64,000 nucleotides of DNA from Hydrogenophaga sp. IBVHS1 (lineage in GTDB: Bacteria; Pseudomonadota; Gammaproteobacteria; Burkholderiales; Burkholderiaceae_C). The notes beneath the pieces are model-generated. The model did not search any database, had not been told where the DNA came from, and saw nothing but the letters and a program-made list of their open reading frames with translations. Position 1 is the first letter of the stretch, and the number at the start of each line of letters is the position of its first letter. Below are positions 23,347 through 34,639 of this stretch, one piece after another. The DNA is taken from NCBI RefSeq assembly GCF_002127265.1, contig NZ_NFUU01000002.1, positions 496,001-560,000 on the forward strand. Direction: 5' to 3'. Made by a program: the position numbers and the translations under genes.

Positions 23347-26300
23347 CGCGGCATCTCCACCTTCACCCGGGCGTTCGGCGTCTCACCGAACATCTCGGGC
23401 GCGTACATCGCTTCCACCCGGCTGGGTGGCAGCGAGAACTCACCGGCGTTGTTCAGGCGCACCGTGTATTCCATCTTGATGACGCCCTTGGGCACGTACT
23501 CGTAGTAGCTGCGGTAAGCCTCGAAGCTGCGTTCCTCGAACGCCGGCCAGGCGTTGCCGGTCGGGCTGTTCTGGCCCGAGGTGGCGATCTGGGAATCGCG
23601 CCCGAGGCCACCGCCCAGAATGGTCGCGCCACCCGGGATGGGATCGGTGATGACGACCCAGGTCATGTCGGCCGAGGCATTCACCTCCAGGCCAACGCGC
23701 AGCACGTCGCCGCGCGTGTACCGGCCCGCCACCGCCTGTTCCACCGGGGTGATGGTTTTCTTGATGGTGTAGCCGGCGCTGAATGGCGCCTTGAGCTGGA
23801 CCGCCGCGACCGACTGCAGCGTGAGCCAGGGTTTGCCGGTGCCCTGGTGCGTCACGGTCAACGTGTCCTTGCCGCCGCTGGCGTTCCACGGCAGGAAGCC
23901 GGTGTTGTTGCGGAGGTTGCCGGGGCTGGCAGGCGCACCGAACCACGGCACGCCACGGGTGCCATCCTGTTGCATCTGGTTCGGGGCGCCGGTGGGGTCG
24001 GTGGTCTTCACGCGGTCGACCTTTGCCCAGTCAATCGCGGCTGCGCCCGTGCCCATGGCCGCGCGCGTCACGCCCGCCACCGGCACCGCCTCGAACTTCG
24101 CCGAAAACTTCTCCAGCGCCAGGCCACCCCACAGGTTGGCCGTGGTGGTGTGCCAGGCGCCGCCTTGCTGACGGCCAATGAAGCCATTCGCCAGGCGTCC
24201 CATGTCGTCCTGCCAGGCCGGATCGTCCATCACCGCCAGCATGAGCCGCGCGGTGTTGACGTCGCCGTTGGTCATGAGCCACCACCAGTAGTCGTCCTGC
24301 TCGGTGCTGAACGCGAGCTTGGTGCCCTGGAAGCTCAGGCGCGCGCGCAACACCTGCGTGGCCTCGGCCATGCGCTGCTCGCGCTGCGGCACATCGGTCA
24401 CGCGCTTCAGAATGTTCAGCCAGTCGATCACCGCGCTGGTGGGCCACTGGTTGGGCGCGATGGTGATGCTGCCCACCATGCGACTGCGCGCCTTGCCGTA
24501 GCGCGACAACGCCTCGATGGCGGCGAGCTTGCGCACGTCGAGGTCTTTGCGTGGGCTCCAGAACTCCCGCGTGATGCGGCCTTCGACAAAAGCGATCAGG
24601 CCGCGCTCCATGGGTGCGCGCACGTCGTCGGGCAGACCAAAAGCAGCGTCGATCGTCGAGGCCTCGTGGGTGGCCGCCAGCAGGTAGGCGGTGAGCGTGT
24701 CGCTGCCCCGGTTGGCGTCGCCTTCGCGCGGTGGAAAATAGCTGGCCAGGCCATCGGCGTCGAGGTAGTTGGGCAACTGCGCCACCACACCCTGCCACAG
24801 TTTTGCATCGCGCAGGCCCACGGCCTTGCTGGTCTTTTGTTCCAGACAGACGAAGGGGTAGTTGGCGAACCAGTCGCGCACGCCCGGCAGGCCTTCGGCC
24901 AGTCTGGGCTGCAACGCGAGCTTCAAGCCGCCGCGCCCCGGCACGGCGTTGGCCGGCGGGTTCACGTCCAGGGTGAACGCGCCATCGAGCTGCACCAGCG
25001 TGGCCTGCTGCACCGTGAGCGGCACGGCGGGCACGATGCGCTGACGGGCCTTGAGCGCGTCCTTCGCGCCACCCAGCGTGTCTTTCGCTTCAATCTCCCA
25101 CAGGATTGCTTCTGCACGCGTCTGCGCCAGCTGGGCGGGCGCGGTCACCGTCCATGCCACCTCGCGCGCTTCGCCCGCAGGAATGTCCACCGTCTGCGGT
25201 TTCAGCTCGATCAGCGTCGCGCGCGGCGCCACCTCCACTTTCATCGCTTTGGCCGTGGTGTTGCGCAAGGTGAGCTGCGCGCGGAACTCGTCGTCCTCGC
25301 GCACCAGCGGTGGCAGACCGCTGATGATCTGCAGGTCCTGCGTGGCGCGGATGCTGGTCTGACCGGTGCCGAACATGCCAGTGCCCAAGTCGGCCACCGC
25401 GACGATCCGGAAGGTGGTGAGCGCGTCGTTGAGCGGCACCGTTACCACCGCCTGACCGTTGGCGTCCAGCACCACCCGTGGGTTCCAGAGCAGCAGGGTG
25501 TCGAGCAGTTCGCGCGCGCCGCTCTTGCCGCCACCACCGCCGGCGGGCACCGCCTTGCGGCCGTAGTGCCGCCGGCCGATGATCTCCATCTGCGCGGTCG
25601 ATGTTTCAACGCCCCACGAGCGCCGCTGCAGCATCGCATCGAGCAGGTTCCAGCTGCTGTTGGGCATCAGCTCCAGCAGCGCCTGATCCACGGCGGCCAG
25701 CGCCACTTCGGCATTGGCAGCGGGCTGGCCGTTGGGCAACTTCGCGCTGATGGTGACCCTGGCCTGCGAACGCACAGCGTAGCTCTCCTGGTCGGCCTTC
25801 ACGCTCACGTCGAGCTGGTGCGCCTGCGTGCCCACGCGAATCTCGGCCAGACCGAGTCGGAACGCGGGCTTGCTCAAGTCCACCAGCGCGGTGGGCGCCA
25901 CGTACTCGCGGCCCTCGTACCAGAACGAAGTCCACCATTCGCGCGGGGCCTTGTAGCCCCAGGTGAAAAAGGAATACCAGGGCACCTCGCGCAGCCGGCC
26001 GCGCAACGCGAGCACGCTCACATACACGTTGGGTCCCCAGCCTTCCTTGATCTGCAGGCGCACCGTGGGGTCCTGCCCGTTGAGCTGCACCACCTGCGAT
26101 TCCACAATGCCTTCGCGCTCCACCGTGAGCAACGCAGTGGCAAACCGGAACGGCATGCGCACCTGGAAGATGGCCGTCTCGCCGGGCTGGTAGGTTTTCT
26201 TCTCGGGCAGCAGGTCGATGCGGTCGTGGTTCTCGCCGCCGAACCAGAGCTCGCCCTGGCGCGTGACGTACACCGAGCTGGCGGCCTGGATGCTGCGGCC

Positions 26301-29300
26301 CGACGCGTCTTTCGCCGTCACGATCAGCTCCACCTCGCCCGGTTCGCCCAGCTTCGCCTCGCACAGCAGCAGGCCGCGCGCGTCGCTCTTGCCGCTGCAC
26401 ACCGAGCCCAGCTCTTTGGTCTGCGTCTGGTTGTCGTAGGTGTAGAAGCCGCCCACCATGCGCTTGCGGCTGGTGGTGACGATGCGGGCCACTGCTTTCA
26501 CGTCCAGCGCAACACCGGCGGCGGGCTTGCCCGTGAGATCCAGCGCCAGCGCCTGGAATTTGATCTTCTGACTGGCCGACACCCAGCCTTCGGTCTTGAT
26601 GCCTGCCACCACCGAAGCGGGCCATAGGGTGGACACGCTGCGCAAGGTCTGCACCTCGCCATTGGGGTCGGCGTAGGTGGCTTCCAGCAGCAGCTCCTGC
26701 GGCTGTGCCGCCGTGGGCACCTGGTCGATGGCGATCTTGCCGGCGCCATTGCGGTCCAGCGTGACGGGCAGCTTGTCGGCAATGACGCGCTGGTCCTGCG
26801 CGGCGGCGGCTTCTTCCTCGCCACCTTCACCGCCTTCAGTGCCGGCATCGCCGGTGCGCGGCGGCTGGAAACTGAAGGCCTCGAAGTCGCTGTAGTACAA
26901 GGATTTGCCGCGCACCAGGGCCGACACGCGCACCGGCAGGTTGGCCGCACCGCCGCCCGAGACGTAGTTGACCTGCAGGTCCGTGGGCACCGACTGCACG
27001 TTGACCAGTGCCTGCTTCGCCTGCGGCGTGATGCGGCCCTCCAGCACCGGCAGGCGGAATTCCTCGACGCGGAACTCACCCGAGCTGAACTGGCGCTCGC
27101 GCTCATCCGCGCTTTTCAGCATCACCTGGTAGGTTCCCAGCTTGGCGCTGGCGGGCACCGCAAAGGTGTTCTCCGCGCTCTGGCCGCCGGTGGCTGTTCG
27201 GCGCCACGCCACGGGCTGTGTGAACTGCTGGCCACTGCCGAGGTGGGTGATCAGCAGCGTGTCGGGCTGGGTGGCCGGCACGCCAAAACCCTGGCTGGTT
27301 TCCGTGCGGATCAGGTGCTTCATCGACACCGTTTCGCCGGCTCGCAGCAAGGTTCTGTCGAACACCGTGTGGGCGCGTTCGTCGGGCCGGGCGTCGCGGC
27401 TGGTGGGCACGTTGAAGCGCCAGGGTTCGATGCCGCGGTGCCAGTCGCTCCAGGTGAAGGCCATGTCCTCGATGGCGCCGTCTTTCGCACGGGCGCTGAC
27501 GAAGTAAGCCCGGCGGCTGTCGTCGCCGCCCTCGTCGACGCCGCCGGCACGGCAACGCGCCGCCTCGGGCGGTACGCCCTTGATGTCCACCACACCCTGT
27601 GCGTTGGTGGTGCCGCTGGCCACCTCCTTGCCCGTGCAATCGGACACGCGCACCAAGGCCCCAGTCACGGGCTTGCCCTTGTCCAGCGTGGTGACCCAGG
27701 CCAGCGCGTTGTCGCGGCCGAGCTTGAAGTGCACGCCCAGGTTGGTCACCAGCGCCGAGGTGCGCACATACATCGTGCGTGAGGTGCCGTAGCGTTCGTC
27801 CAGCAGCGCGCCGCCCAGCGCTGGCGAGGCGATCTCGATCACATGGAAACCTGGCGTCAAGGGGATGCCCACCACCTCGAACGGGCGCGGGTCGTTGTTG
27901 GCGGGCCGGGGCAGGTCCAGCATCTTTACGCCGGCCTGGCCCTGCAGCAACGTCACGGCGCGCGATTCGACCCAGCGCTTGTCGCGGTCCTCCAGCACCT
28001 TGGGCAGCGGCCCCTTGGTGTCCGCCTGTGCCTGCTGGCGCGAGACGTTGAACTGGTCGTAGCGCTGCACCTTTCGGAACCACGCAATGATGTCGGCGTC
28101 GGTTCTGGGCTGCAGATCGCTCACCTGGCCCGCCTGAATGCCTTGCACCTGAAGTGTGGCTTCCACGTTGCGCAGCGTCACGGGCAGCAGGGGTGTTCCA
28201 CCGGGCTCGGCGAAGCGTTCGACGATGCCGAACGGCGACGCCGCAAACTTGGCGAGTGGCGGCATCGGGCCTGTGCGCACCGGCAGCGGGAAGCTGTCGG
28301 CGTTCACCGGCGCGCGATCAGATGCATCCTTGAAGTCTTTCGGCAGCTCGATGGTGAAGGCGGCCTGCTCGGCGAAGGGCGGCTTGAACGACACCTCGGA
28401 GACGACGCTGTCGCCATCGGCGCTTTCGTCTTCGAACACCGGCTTGTGCGTCTGCTGCGCCGACTTCAGGCGGATGCCTTCGGCCACCTTGCGTGGCACG
28501 GGCGCGTTGAAGTCCAGCCGCATCGGGCGGATCGGCAGGCAGGCGGCCTGCGCGTTCTCGCGTTCACAGCTGAAGCTCAACTCAAAGGCCTCGCGCACCT
28601 GGTAGTCGAAGCGCTTCTCCACCGTATTCGCCACGCCCGATGGGGTGGCCACGCCCTTGCCGAACACGATCGACACCCGGGAATCGGGCGTGAAGCGGCG
28701 GTTGCACGCCAGCGTCACGTAGCGCAGCGGGTCCTGGGTGGCGAGCTTGTCCAGGTGTTGCGACTTCAGCAGCGCGGTGCGGTCGTTGCCTTCGATGAGG
28801 CGCACCGGCACGCGCTCGCCCAGACCTTCCACCGCGCACCACACGCTGGCCCGCACGCTGGCTGCGGTCGCCGCTCCGTTCAACTGGAGGACGAAATACT
28901 GTTCTTCGTCAATGCGTGCCGAGGGGCCGGGGCGCATGTTCTGCACGAAAGGCCCACCGGTGCTGAACTGGTAACTGCTGGCGGCGAGTTCGATGCCCTG
29001 GGGCGACTTGAACCCGCTCTTGACCTGCACGCCGCACTTCACGCCCGGTGGCAGGTCGTTCTCGAACTCAAAGGCCCATTCCCGGTCGCTGATCCAGCGG
29101 CCATTGCCCCTGGTGGCTTGCGCATCGCTGCAGCTGAGCGACACCGGCGCCGGCGCGCTCGCATCACCGAAGCGGATGGCGCTTTCATTGAACTTCACGA
29201 CCACCTGTCGCACCCGGGCGACTTCGCCCTGGGGCGAGAGGTTGACGATCTGGAGCGCAGAGGCGGGAAAGGCGCAGGCGAGCAGGGCGGCTGCGATCCA

Positions 29301-29321
29301 GCGGGACGGTGTGTTCTTCAA
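23343..29321 (-). CDS. Bacterial alpha-2-macroglobulin
   Basis: A 1992-residue periplasmic protease inhibitor. The signal peptide is residues 1-24 (WIAAALLACAFPASALQ). A long chain of macroglobulin domains with a bait region follows. The thioester site CLEQ has its Cys near residue 1492 (FVCLEQKTSKAVG), and a C-terminal receptor-like domain ends the protein. There is no lipobox, so it is probably soluble rather than membrane-anchored. The start is chosen as TTG at 29321: GGAGGAA lies just upstream and gives a clean signal peptide. An ATG 12 bases earlier contains that ribosome site in its own codons. The length exceeds E. coli YfhM (about 1650). It is paired with pbpC by a four-base overlap. 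Confidence 0.93.
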   Translation of the reverse strand: MKNTPSRWIAAALLACAFPASALQIVNLSPQGEVARVRQVVVKFNESAIRFGDASAPAPVSLSCSDAQATRGNGRWISDREWAFEFENDLPPGVKCGVQVKSGFKSPQGIELAASSYQFSTGGPFVQNMRPGPSARIDEEQYFVLQLNGAATAASVRASVWCAVEGLGERVPVRLIEGNDRTALLKSQHLDKLATQDPLRYVTLACNRRFTPDSRVSIVFGKGVATPSGVANTVEKRFDYQVREAFELSFSCERENAQAACLPIRPMRLDFNAPVPRKVAEGIRLKSAQQTHKPVFEDESADGDSVVSEVSFKPPFAEQAAFTIELPKDFKDASDRAPVNADSFPLPVRTGPMPPLAKFAASPFGIVERFAEPGGTPLLPVTLRNVEATLQVQGIQAGQVSDLQPRTDADIIAWFRKVQRYDQFNVSRQQAQADTKGPLPKVLEDRDKRWVESRAVTLLQGQAGVKMLDLPRPANNDPRPFEVVGIPLTPGFHVIEIASPALGGALLDERYGTSRTMYVRTSALVTNLGVHFKLGRDNALAWVTTLDKGKPVTGALVRVSDCTGKEVASGTTNAQGVVDIKGVPPEAARCRAGGVDEGGDDSRRAYFVSARAKDGAIEDMAFTWSDWHRGIEPWRFNVPTSRDARPDERAHTVFDRTLLRAGETVSMKHLIRTETSQGFGVPATQPDTLLITHLGSGQQFTQPVAWRRTATGGQSAENTFAVPASAKLGTYQVMLKSADERERQFSSGEFRVEEFRLPVLEGRITPQAKQALVNVQSVPTDLQVNYVSGGGAANLPVRVSALVRGKSLYYSDFEAFSFQPPRTGDAGTEGGEGGEEEAAAAQDQRVIADKLPVTLDRNGAGKIAIDQVPTAAQPQELLLEATYADPNGEVQTLRSVSTLWPASVVAGIKTEGWVSASQKIKFQALALDLTGKPAAGVALDVKAVARIVTTSRKRMVGGFYTYDNQTQTKELGSVCSGKSDARGLLLCEAKLGEPGEVELIVTAKDASGRSIQAASSVYVTRQGELWFGGENHDRIDLLPEKKTYQPGETAIFQVRMPFRFATALLTVEREGIVESQVVQLNGQDPTVRLQIKEGWGPNVYVSVLALRGRLREVPWYSFFTWGYKAPREWWTSFWYEGREYVAPTALVDLSKPAFRLGLAEIRVGTQAHQLDVSVKADQESYAVRSQARVTISAKLPNGQPAANAEVALAAVDQALLELMPNSSWNLLDAMLQRRSWGVETSTAQMEIIGRRHYGRKAVPAGGGGGKSGARELLDTLLLWNPRVVLDANGQAVVTVPLNDALTTFRIVAVADLGTGMFGTGQTSIRATQDLQIISGLPPLVREDDEFRAQLTLRNTTAKAMKVEVAPRATLIELKPQTVDIPAGEAREVAWTVTAPAQLAQTRAEAILWEIEAKDTLGGAKDALKARQRIVPAVPLTVQQATLVQLDGAFTLDVNPPANAVPGRGGLKLALQPRLAEGLPGVRDWFANYPFVCLEQKTSKAVGLRDAKLWQGVVAQLPNYLDADGLASYFPPREGDANRGSDTLTAYLLAATHEASTIDAAFGLPDDVRAPMERGLIAFVEGRITREFWSPRKDLDVRKLAAIEALSRYGKARSRMVGSITIAPNQWPTSAVIDWLNILKRVTDVPQREQRMAEATQVLRARLSFQGTKLAFSTEQDDYWWWLMTNGDVNTARLMLAVMDDPAWQDDMGRLANGFIGRQQGGAWHTTTANLWGGLALEKFSAKFEAVPVAGVTRAAMGTGAAAIDWAKVDRVKTTDPTGAPNQMQQDGTRGVPWFGAPASPGNLRNNTGFLPWNASGGKDTLTVTHQGTGKPWLTLQSVAAVQLKAPFSAGYTIKKTITPVEQAVAGRYTRGDVLRVGLEVNASADMTWVVITDPIPGGATILGGGLGRDSQIATSGQNSPTGNAWPAFEERSFEAYRSYYEYVPKGVIKMEYTVRLNNAGEFSLPPSRVEAMYAPEMFGETPNARVKVEMPR

Positions 29322-29324
29322 GGG

Positions 29325-29331
29325 TTCCTCC
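29325..29331 (-). promoter_or_regulatory. Shine-Dalgarno that selects a TTG start
   Basis: GGAGGAA on the minus strand lies three bases before TTG at 29321-29319 (five from the GGAGG core). It also forms part of codons 1-3 of a reading from the ATG at 29333, which itself has no ribosome site. This decides the TTG start of the alpha-2-macroglobulin gene. Confidence 0.65.
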
Positions 29332-29365
29332 ATGGCCGAAGCCAAGGGTAGCCGAAAGAACCGGG

Positions 29366-30475
29366 TCAGTCTGGCGTGGCGGGCGCCTGCATCTGTGCGA
29401 CCGCGCGCAACAACTCGGGCGCGTGCAGCGCCGCGTTCAGGCGGCTCAACGCCGGGTGGGCAAGGCAGGCCCGCAGGTGGTGCATGTCGGCCGACTCGTC
29501 CTCGGACGGCAGGTAACTTTCGAGCGAGTGCAACTGGCCCAGAGCAAGCCGTTCGCCCAGGTGGGCGCACAGGTACGCCAGCGCCAGCCGGGGCACACGC
29601 TCGGGCCCAAGGGCCTGCGGCGGTGTCACCAGCAGACGGCTGCCGTCGCGCACGTCGGCCACCAGCGAGGCCGGCAACGCCCACCGGTTCGTTAGCAGCA
29701 GGTGACCGATCTCGCCGCTGCACAGGCCCAGCAGGTCCTGCTCCAGCCGGGCGCGGCCCAGGCGGTCTCGCTGCAGCCACGCGGACACCCCGGTGGGTGG
29801 AATGACGGAGGCGGTGGCCAGCAGGCCCACGAAGCTCAGCACCACCTGGGTGGCTAGAGAACCCTGCGCGGGCAGGTGCAGCGCCTTGTCCAGGCGCGAA
29901 GCGATCTCGCTGGCGATGGCGCTGGCTTTCCACAAGGTGTCGAAGGTCTTCTGCACGCCAGGCAGTTTCGGTTTGAACGATCCGGCCAGCATGTGTTGCA
30001 GGCAGGTGTTGTGCACGCTCTGGATGCCAAGGAACGTGACCGCCTGGCCGAGGTCTGTGACCGGCGTGTGCAGGCCGTAGAACGGGCTGTTGATCGAAGC
30101 CACGACCTTGGCCGCGATCAGGGGTTCGCCCATGATCACTTCGCGCAGCTCGGTCGAGCTGGCGCGGGCCATGAAATCGGGTGCCAGGATCCGTTGCAAG
30201 GCTTGGGGTGGATGCGGAATGTCGCGGATGGCGGCCATCAGCCGGTCGCGCTTGTCGGGCTCCATCTCGGCTTCAGTGCGCCAGTGAAACCGGGTAAGCG
30301 CCTCGGGGGCAAGGGCTTCTTCGCGCACCACGGGCGCCATCGCGCTGCTGGCAGGCGCACGCAGCACCACGGCCTTGGGCGCTGGACGAACGGCTTGCAG
30401 GCTCGACCGGCGGAACCCCCACCAGGCCAGCGCGAGCAGCGGCACGGCCGCGATGGAGAGCAGCAGACTGGACAT
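29366..30475 (-). CDS. Membrane-anchored HDOD domain protein
   Basis: A 369-residue protein. An N-terminal membrane segment (residues 2-20, SLLLSIAAVPLLALAWWGF) precedes a cytoplasmic linker. An HDOD domain follows from about residue 85 (IRDIPHPPQALQRIL, LIAAKVVASINSPFYGL, VTFLGIQSVHNTCLQHML). HDOD domains are catalytically inactive HD relatives used as scaffolds in signalling; the HD metal residues are not evident. AGGAGG precedes the ATG at 30475. It lies 44 bases upstream of the alpha-2-macroglobulin gene in the same direction. A regulatory link is possible but unproven. Confidence 0.85.
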   Translation of the reverse strand: MSSLLLSIAAVPLLALAWWGFRRSSLQAVRPAPKAVVLRAPASSAMAPVVREEALAPEALTRFHWRTEAEMEPDKRDRLMAAIRDIPHPPQALQRILAPDFMARASSTELREVIMGEPLIAAKVVASINSPFYGLHTPVTDLGQAVTFLGIQSVHNTCLQHMLAGSFKPKLPGVQKTFDTLWKASAIASEIASRLDKALHLPAQGSLATQVVLSFVGLLATASVIPPTGVSAWLQRDRLGRARLEQDLLGLCSGEIGHLLLTNRWALPASLVADVRDGSRLLVTPPQALGPERVPRLALAYLCAHLGERLALGQLHSLESYLPSEDESADMHHLRACLAHPALSRLNAALHAPELLRAVAQMQAPATPD

Positions 30476-30578
30476 GGGAAACCTCCTGAGAGGGGCGGAC
30501 AGCCTCATCTGCCAGTGGCGGACGAGGGGCTTCCCAGCTTATCGACGCGGCAGGGCGCCGACTTGAGCGACCCGGTTT

Positions 30579-32030
<1,452 letters not shown>

Positions 32031-32178
32031 GGTGTTGCCAGCGGCTGGATGGGAGACGAATGAAGCGGATGTCCGCCAGGGAAGGGGCCACGAGGTGCTT
32101 GCCCGGGCCGGTGGACGGCGCGATGGTTCCCTGTGCTGGCCCTCATGTTGGCCGACCCGAGGACGGAAAACGCTTCCC

Positions 32179-33240
32179 ATGAAAGATTCCAGAATTTTAT
32201 CGAGCTTCCAGGAGCTCGCGCATGCCGCGGGTGCGCGGCCGCTCTCGGAGATGCCTGAGCACATGCGGGCTCGCGTCCAGGTGTTCGACACTTGCCAGGT
32301 GGGCACGGTGCTGCGCGCAGTGCTGTTTGTGCAGGCCGTGGTGGCGGTGGCCTCCATGTTCGGCGTCCACACCGTGGTGGGCTGGGTGACACAGATGGCC
32401 ATTCTCACCGGGGCGGCCTTGCCGGCTGTGCTGGCCTGGCTGCTCACGGTTTGCGGCCTCAAGCGCCAGCTCGGCTTGCTGCCCATGCCGGGGCAATGGG
32501 TCGCGGCCACGGCCCTGGGTGCGATCTCTGGCCTGTACGGCTGCGGCCTGCTGGTGCTGATGGGCCTGGCGGATCTTGCGCCCTGGGTGGCCAGCGCGGC
32601 CGCCGGTGCGCTGGTGTCTGCGGTGCTGGTGGCCGCCCTCATGTGGCGTGCCAAGGCGCGCACGCCCGCTGGCACCACCGCGCGGCTGGCCGAGCTGCAG
32701 GCCCGCATCCGTCCGCACTTCCTGTTCAACACGCTCAACAGCGCCATTGCCCTGGTGCGCGAAGAGCCGGCCAAGGCCGAGAGCCTGCTGGAAGACCTGA
32801 GCGAGCTGTTTCGCCATGCCCTGGCCGACCCGAAGGAGGCCGTGCCGCTGTGGCAGGAACTTGAGCTGGCCGAGCACTACCTGGGCATCGAACAGGTACG
32901 GTTCGGTGAGCGGCTCAAGGTGGAGTGGAGCGTGGACGAGTCGGCTTCCAAGGCCAAGCTGCCCCCGCTCATCCTGCAGCCGCTGGTGGAGAATGCCGTC
33001 AAACACGGTGTGGAGCCCAGCCCCACAGGTGCCATCGTGCGCATCAGCACGCAGCGCCGGGGCAGTGTGGTGGTGATCAAGGTGACCAACACCGTGCCGG
33101 CGGGCAGTGGTCGCCCTGGCAACGGTCTGGCGCTGGACAACGTGCGCCAGCGGCTGACCCTCCTTCACGACGTGGAGGGCCGGTTTCAGAGCGCGCTGGT
33201 CAACGGTGTGTTTCAGGTTCGGCTCGAAATACCGGTATAA
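32179..33240 (+). CDS. LytS/AlgZ-type sensor histidine kinase
   Basis: A 353-residue membrane kinase. Four to five membrane segments lie in residues 45-170. The His_kinase domain follows, with the phospho-acceptor His in [20 protein letters not shown], the N box in [15 protein letters not shown] and the G box in [18 protein letters not shown]. It has no extracellular sensory domain. A LytTR response regulator gene follows after 36 bases, and argH is divergent. This order matches AlgZ(FimS)-AlgR, which controls twitching and exopolysaccharide in Pseudomonas; here the targets are unknown. The ATG at 32179 is preferred over upstream in-frame codons by similarity. Confidence 0.9.
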   Translation: MKDSRILSSFQELAHAAGARPLSEMPEHMRARVQVFDTCQVGTVLRAVLFVQAVVAVASMFGVHTVVGWVTQMAILTGAALPAVLAWLLTVCGLKRQLGLLPMPGQWVAATALGAISGLYGCGLLVLMGLADLAPWVASAAAGALVSAVLVAALMWRAKARTPAGTTARLAELQARIRPHFLFNTLNSAIALVREEPAKAESLLEDLSELFRHALADPKEAVPLWQELELAEHYLGIEQVRFGERLKVEWSVDESASKAKLPPLILQPLVENAVKHGVEPSPTGAIVRISTQRRGSVVVIKVTNTVPAGSGRPGNGLALDNVRQRLTLLHDVEGRFQSALVNGVFQVRLEIPV

Positions 33241-33276
33241 GCGCGTATTGGACGGGTTCTGGATACGGAGCGTGAC

Positions 33277-34017
33277 ATGGCATTGAAGGTATTGATCGTT
33301 GACGACGAAGCGCTGGCCCGATCGAGGCTGCGTGCGTTGCTGGCCGAGTGCACCGAGCCGCGCACCGACGTGGTGGGTGAGGCATCGAACGCGGTGCAGG
33401 CGATGGAGCAGATCCAGCGCACGCAGTGCGATCTGGTGATGCTCGACATCCACATGCCCGGGGTGGACGGCATTGCGCTGGCCAACACCCTGCGCGAAAT
33501 GGCCAGGCCGCCGGCGGTGATCTTCGTCACGGCGTACGCGGAACACGCGGTGCACGCCTTTGAACTCGAAGCCATCGACTACCTCACCAAGCCGGTGCGG
33601 CGCGAGCGCCTGCAGCAGGCGCTGCAGAAGGCGCAACGCCTGCTGACGGCAAGCGAAGGCAACGGCGACGGAGGCTTGCCCGAGAGCCTGATCATTCAGG
33701 AACGCGGCCGCAGCGAACGCGTGGCGCTGACCGATGTGATCTACCTCAAGGCCGAGCTGAAGTACATCACCGTGCGCACGGCCGACAAGGAACACATTTA
33801 CGACGGCGCGCTCAGCGACCTGGAGCAGCGCTATGCCCACCTGTTCGTGCGCGTGCACCGCAATGCGCTGGTCTCGCGCCGGGCGGTGCGGGCGGTGGAG
33901 AAGCACAACGACCCGGTGGAGGGCGAGGGCTGGATGGTGCGGCTGGATGGCGTCGAAGAACGGCTGGCCGTTTCGCGCCAGCAGCTGGCGGCCGTGCGCG
34001 AAGCCCTGATGAGCTGA
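33277..34017 (+). CDS. LytTR/AlgR-type response regulator
   Basis: A 246-residue regulator. The receiver domain (1-120) has VDDEALAR, the phospho-Asp in VMLDIHMPGVDG, the Thr in IFVTAYAEHAV and the Lys in YLTKPVRRERL. The LytTR DNA-binding domain occupies about 140-245 (VIYLKAELKYITVRT, LFVRVHRNALVSRRAV). It is partnered with the histidine kinase immediately upstream. In related genomes hemC often follows algR; here a GC-rich repeat and a convergent gene follow instead. Confidence 0.93.
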   Translation: MALKVLIVDDEALARSRLRALLAECTEPRTDVVGEASNAVQAMEQIQRTQCDLVMLDIHMPGVDGIALANTLREMARPPAVIFVTAYAEHAVHAFELEAIDYLTKPVRRERLQQALQKAQRLLTASEGNGDGGLPESLIIQERGRSERVALTDVIYLKAELKYITVRTADKEHIYDGALSDLEQRYAHLFVRVHRNALVSRRAVRAVEKHNDPVEGEGWMVRLDGVEERLAVSRQQLAAVREALMS

Positions 34018-34020
34018 ATT

Positions 34021-34096
34021 AAGCCACCCCCCGCGCGCCTTCGGCGCTCCCCCCTGGAAGGGGGGCGATACCTGGGGCCGGCGGAGCCGGACCCTC
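34021..34096. repeat. GC-rich intergenic hairpin element
   Basis: This element, between convergent genes, holds three consecutive hairpins: GCGCC-TTC-GGCGC (34035-34047), CCCCCC-TGGAA-GGGGGG (34049-34065) and CCGGC-GGA-GCCGG (34078-34090). The style (GCCACCCCC..GGGGGGCG) is one I associate with intergenic repeats abundant in Comamonadaceae. It could end transcription from either side. No second copy lies in this window. Confidence 0.6.
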
Positions 34097-34144
34097 GGTA
34101 TCTCTGGACAAGACGTCTCCCTGCGGTACGTGTCGCTTTTGTAG

Positions 34145-34639
34145 TCAGGCCACGCCGTGGCGCCGCAGCACCTCGGCCCAGGCCGCCAGTTTGCGGTCAA
34201 AGCTCCAGCTGGCGTTGGCCGGGCTGGTGGACGGCAGCTTGTAGACCGGCAACCCCAGCAGCTCCGTGTGCCGGGCATGGCGAAAACTCTCGCCACCGTT
34301 GTGCGCAATCGCCTCCAGCAAAGGACACGCTCGCCGCAGGGCCGCGAAGTCGTTGAGCTCGGCGTTCTCGATCGAGGTGTCCAGGCTGCCTTCGCGTTCG
34401 CAGGCCCGGTACACGTCCCACACACCCATGCCTCGCTCGTGCAGCACCGCTACGCGCTGTTCGTAGGGCATGGCGGGCAGGGGCAGGGCCCACAGGGCGC
34501 CGAGGATTTTCCAGAAATGGTTCTGCGGATGGCCGTAGTACTGCTGCGCCCGCAGCGAAGCCACGCCGGGGAAGCTGCCGAGCACCAGCACGCGCGTGTG
34601 CGCGTCAAGCAGCGGCGGCAGGCCCACCAGGCGTTTCAT
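34145..34639 (-). CDS. DNA-deoxyinosine glycosylase (UDG superfamily, family 6)
   Basis: A 164-residue base-excision repair enzyme. Motif 1 reads VLGSFPGVASLRAQQYYGHP followed by QNHFW, with the Asn that replaces the usual catalytic Asp in hypoxanthine-DNA glycosylases. Motif 2 is LPSTSPANASW. It removes hypoxanthine (deaminated adenine) from DNA. The ATG at 34639 overlaps the tatD stop as ATGA, so translation is coupled. TatD-family proteins are nucleases in some species, and the pairing may be functional. Confidence 0.88.
   Translation of the reverse strand: MKRLVGLPPLLDAHTRVLVLGSFPGVASLRAQQYYGHPQNHFWKILGALWALPLPAMPYEQRVAVLHERGMGVWDVYRACEREGSLDTSIENAELNDFAALRRACPLLEAIAHNGGESFRHARHTELLGLPVYKLPSTSPANASWSFDRKLAAWAEVLRRHGVA

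Noticed and set aside
29322..29933. A long N-terminal extension of the alpha-2-macroglobulin
   Set aside because: It runs antisense through the HDOD gene's region without similarity; the signal peptide and ribosome site mark the start at 29321.
32031..32774. A 248-codon N-terminal extension of argH
   Set aside because: It is Arg/Pro/Ser-rich, lies antisense to the histidine kinase, and the family N-terminus begins at 32030.
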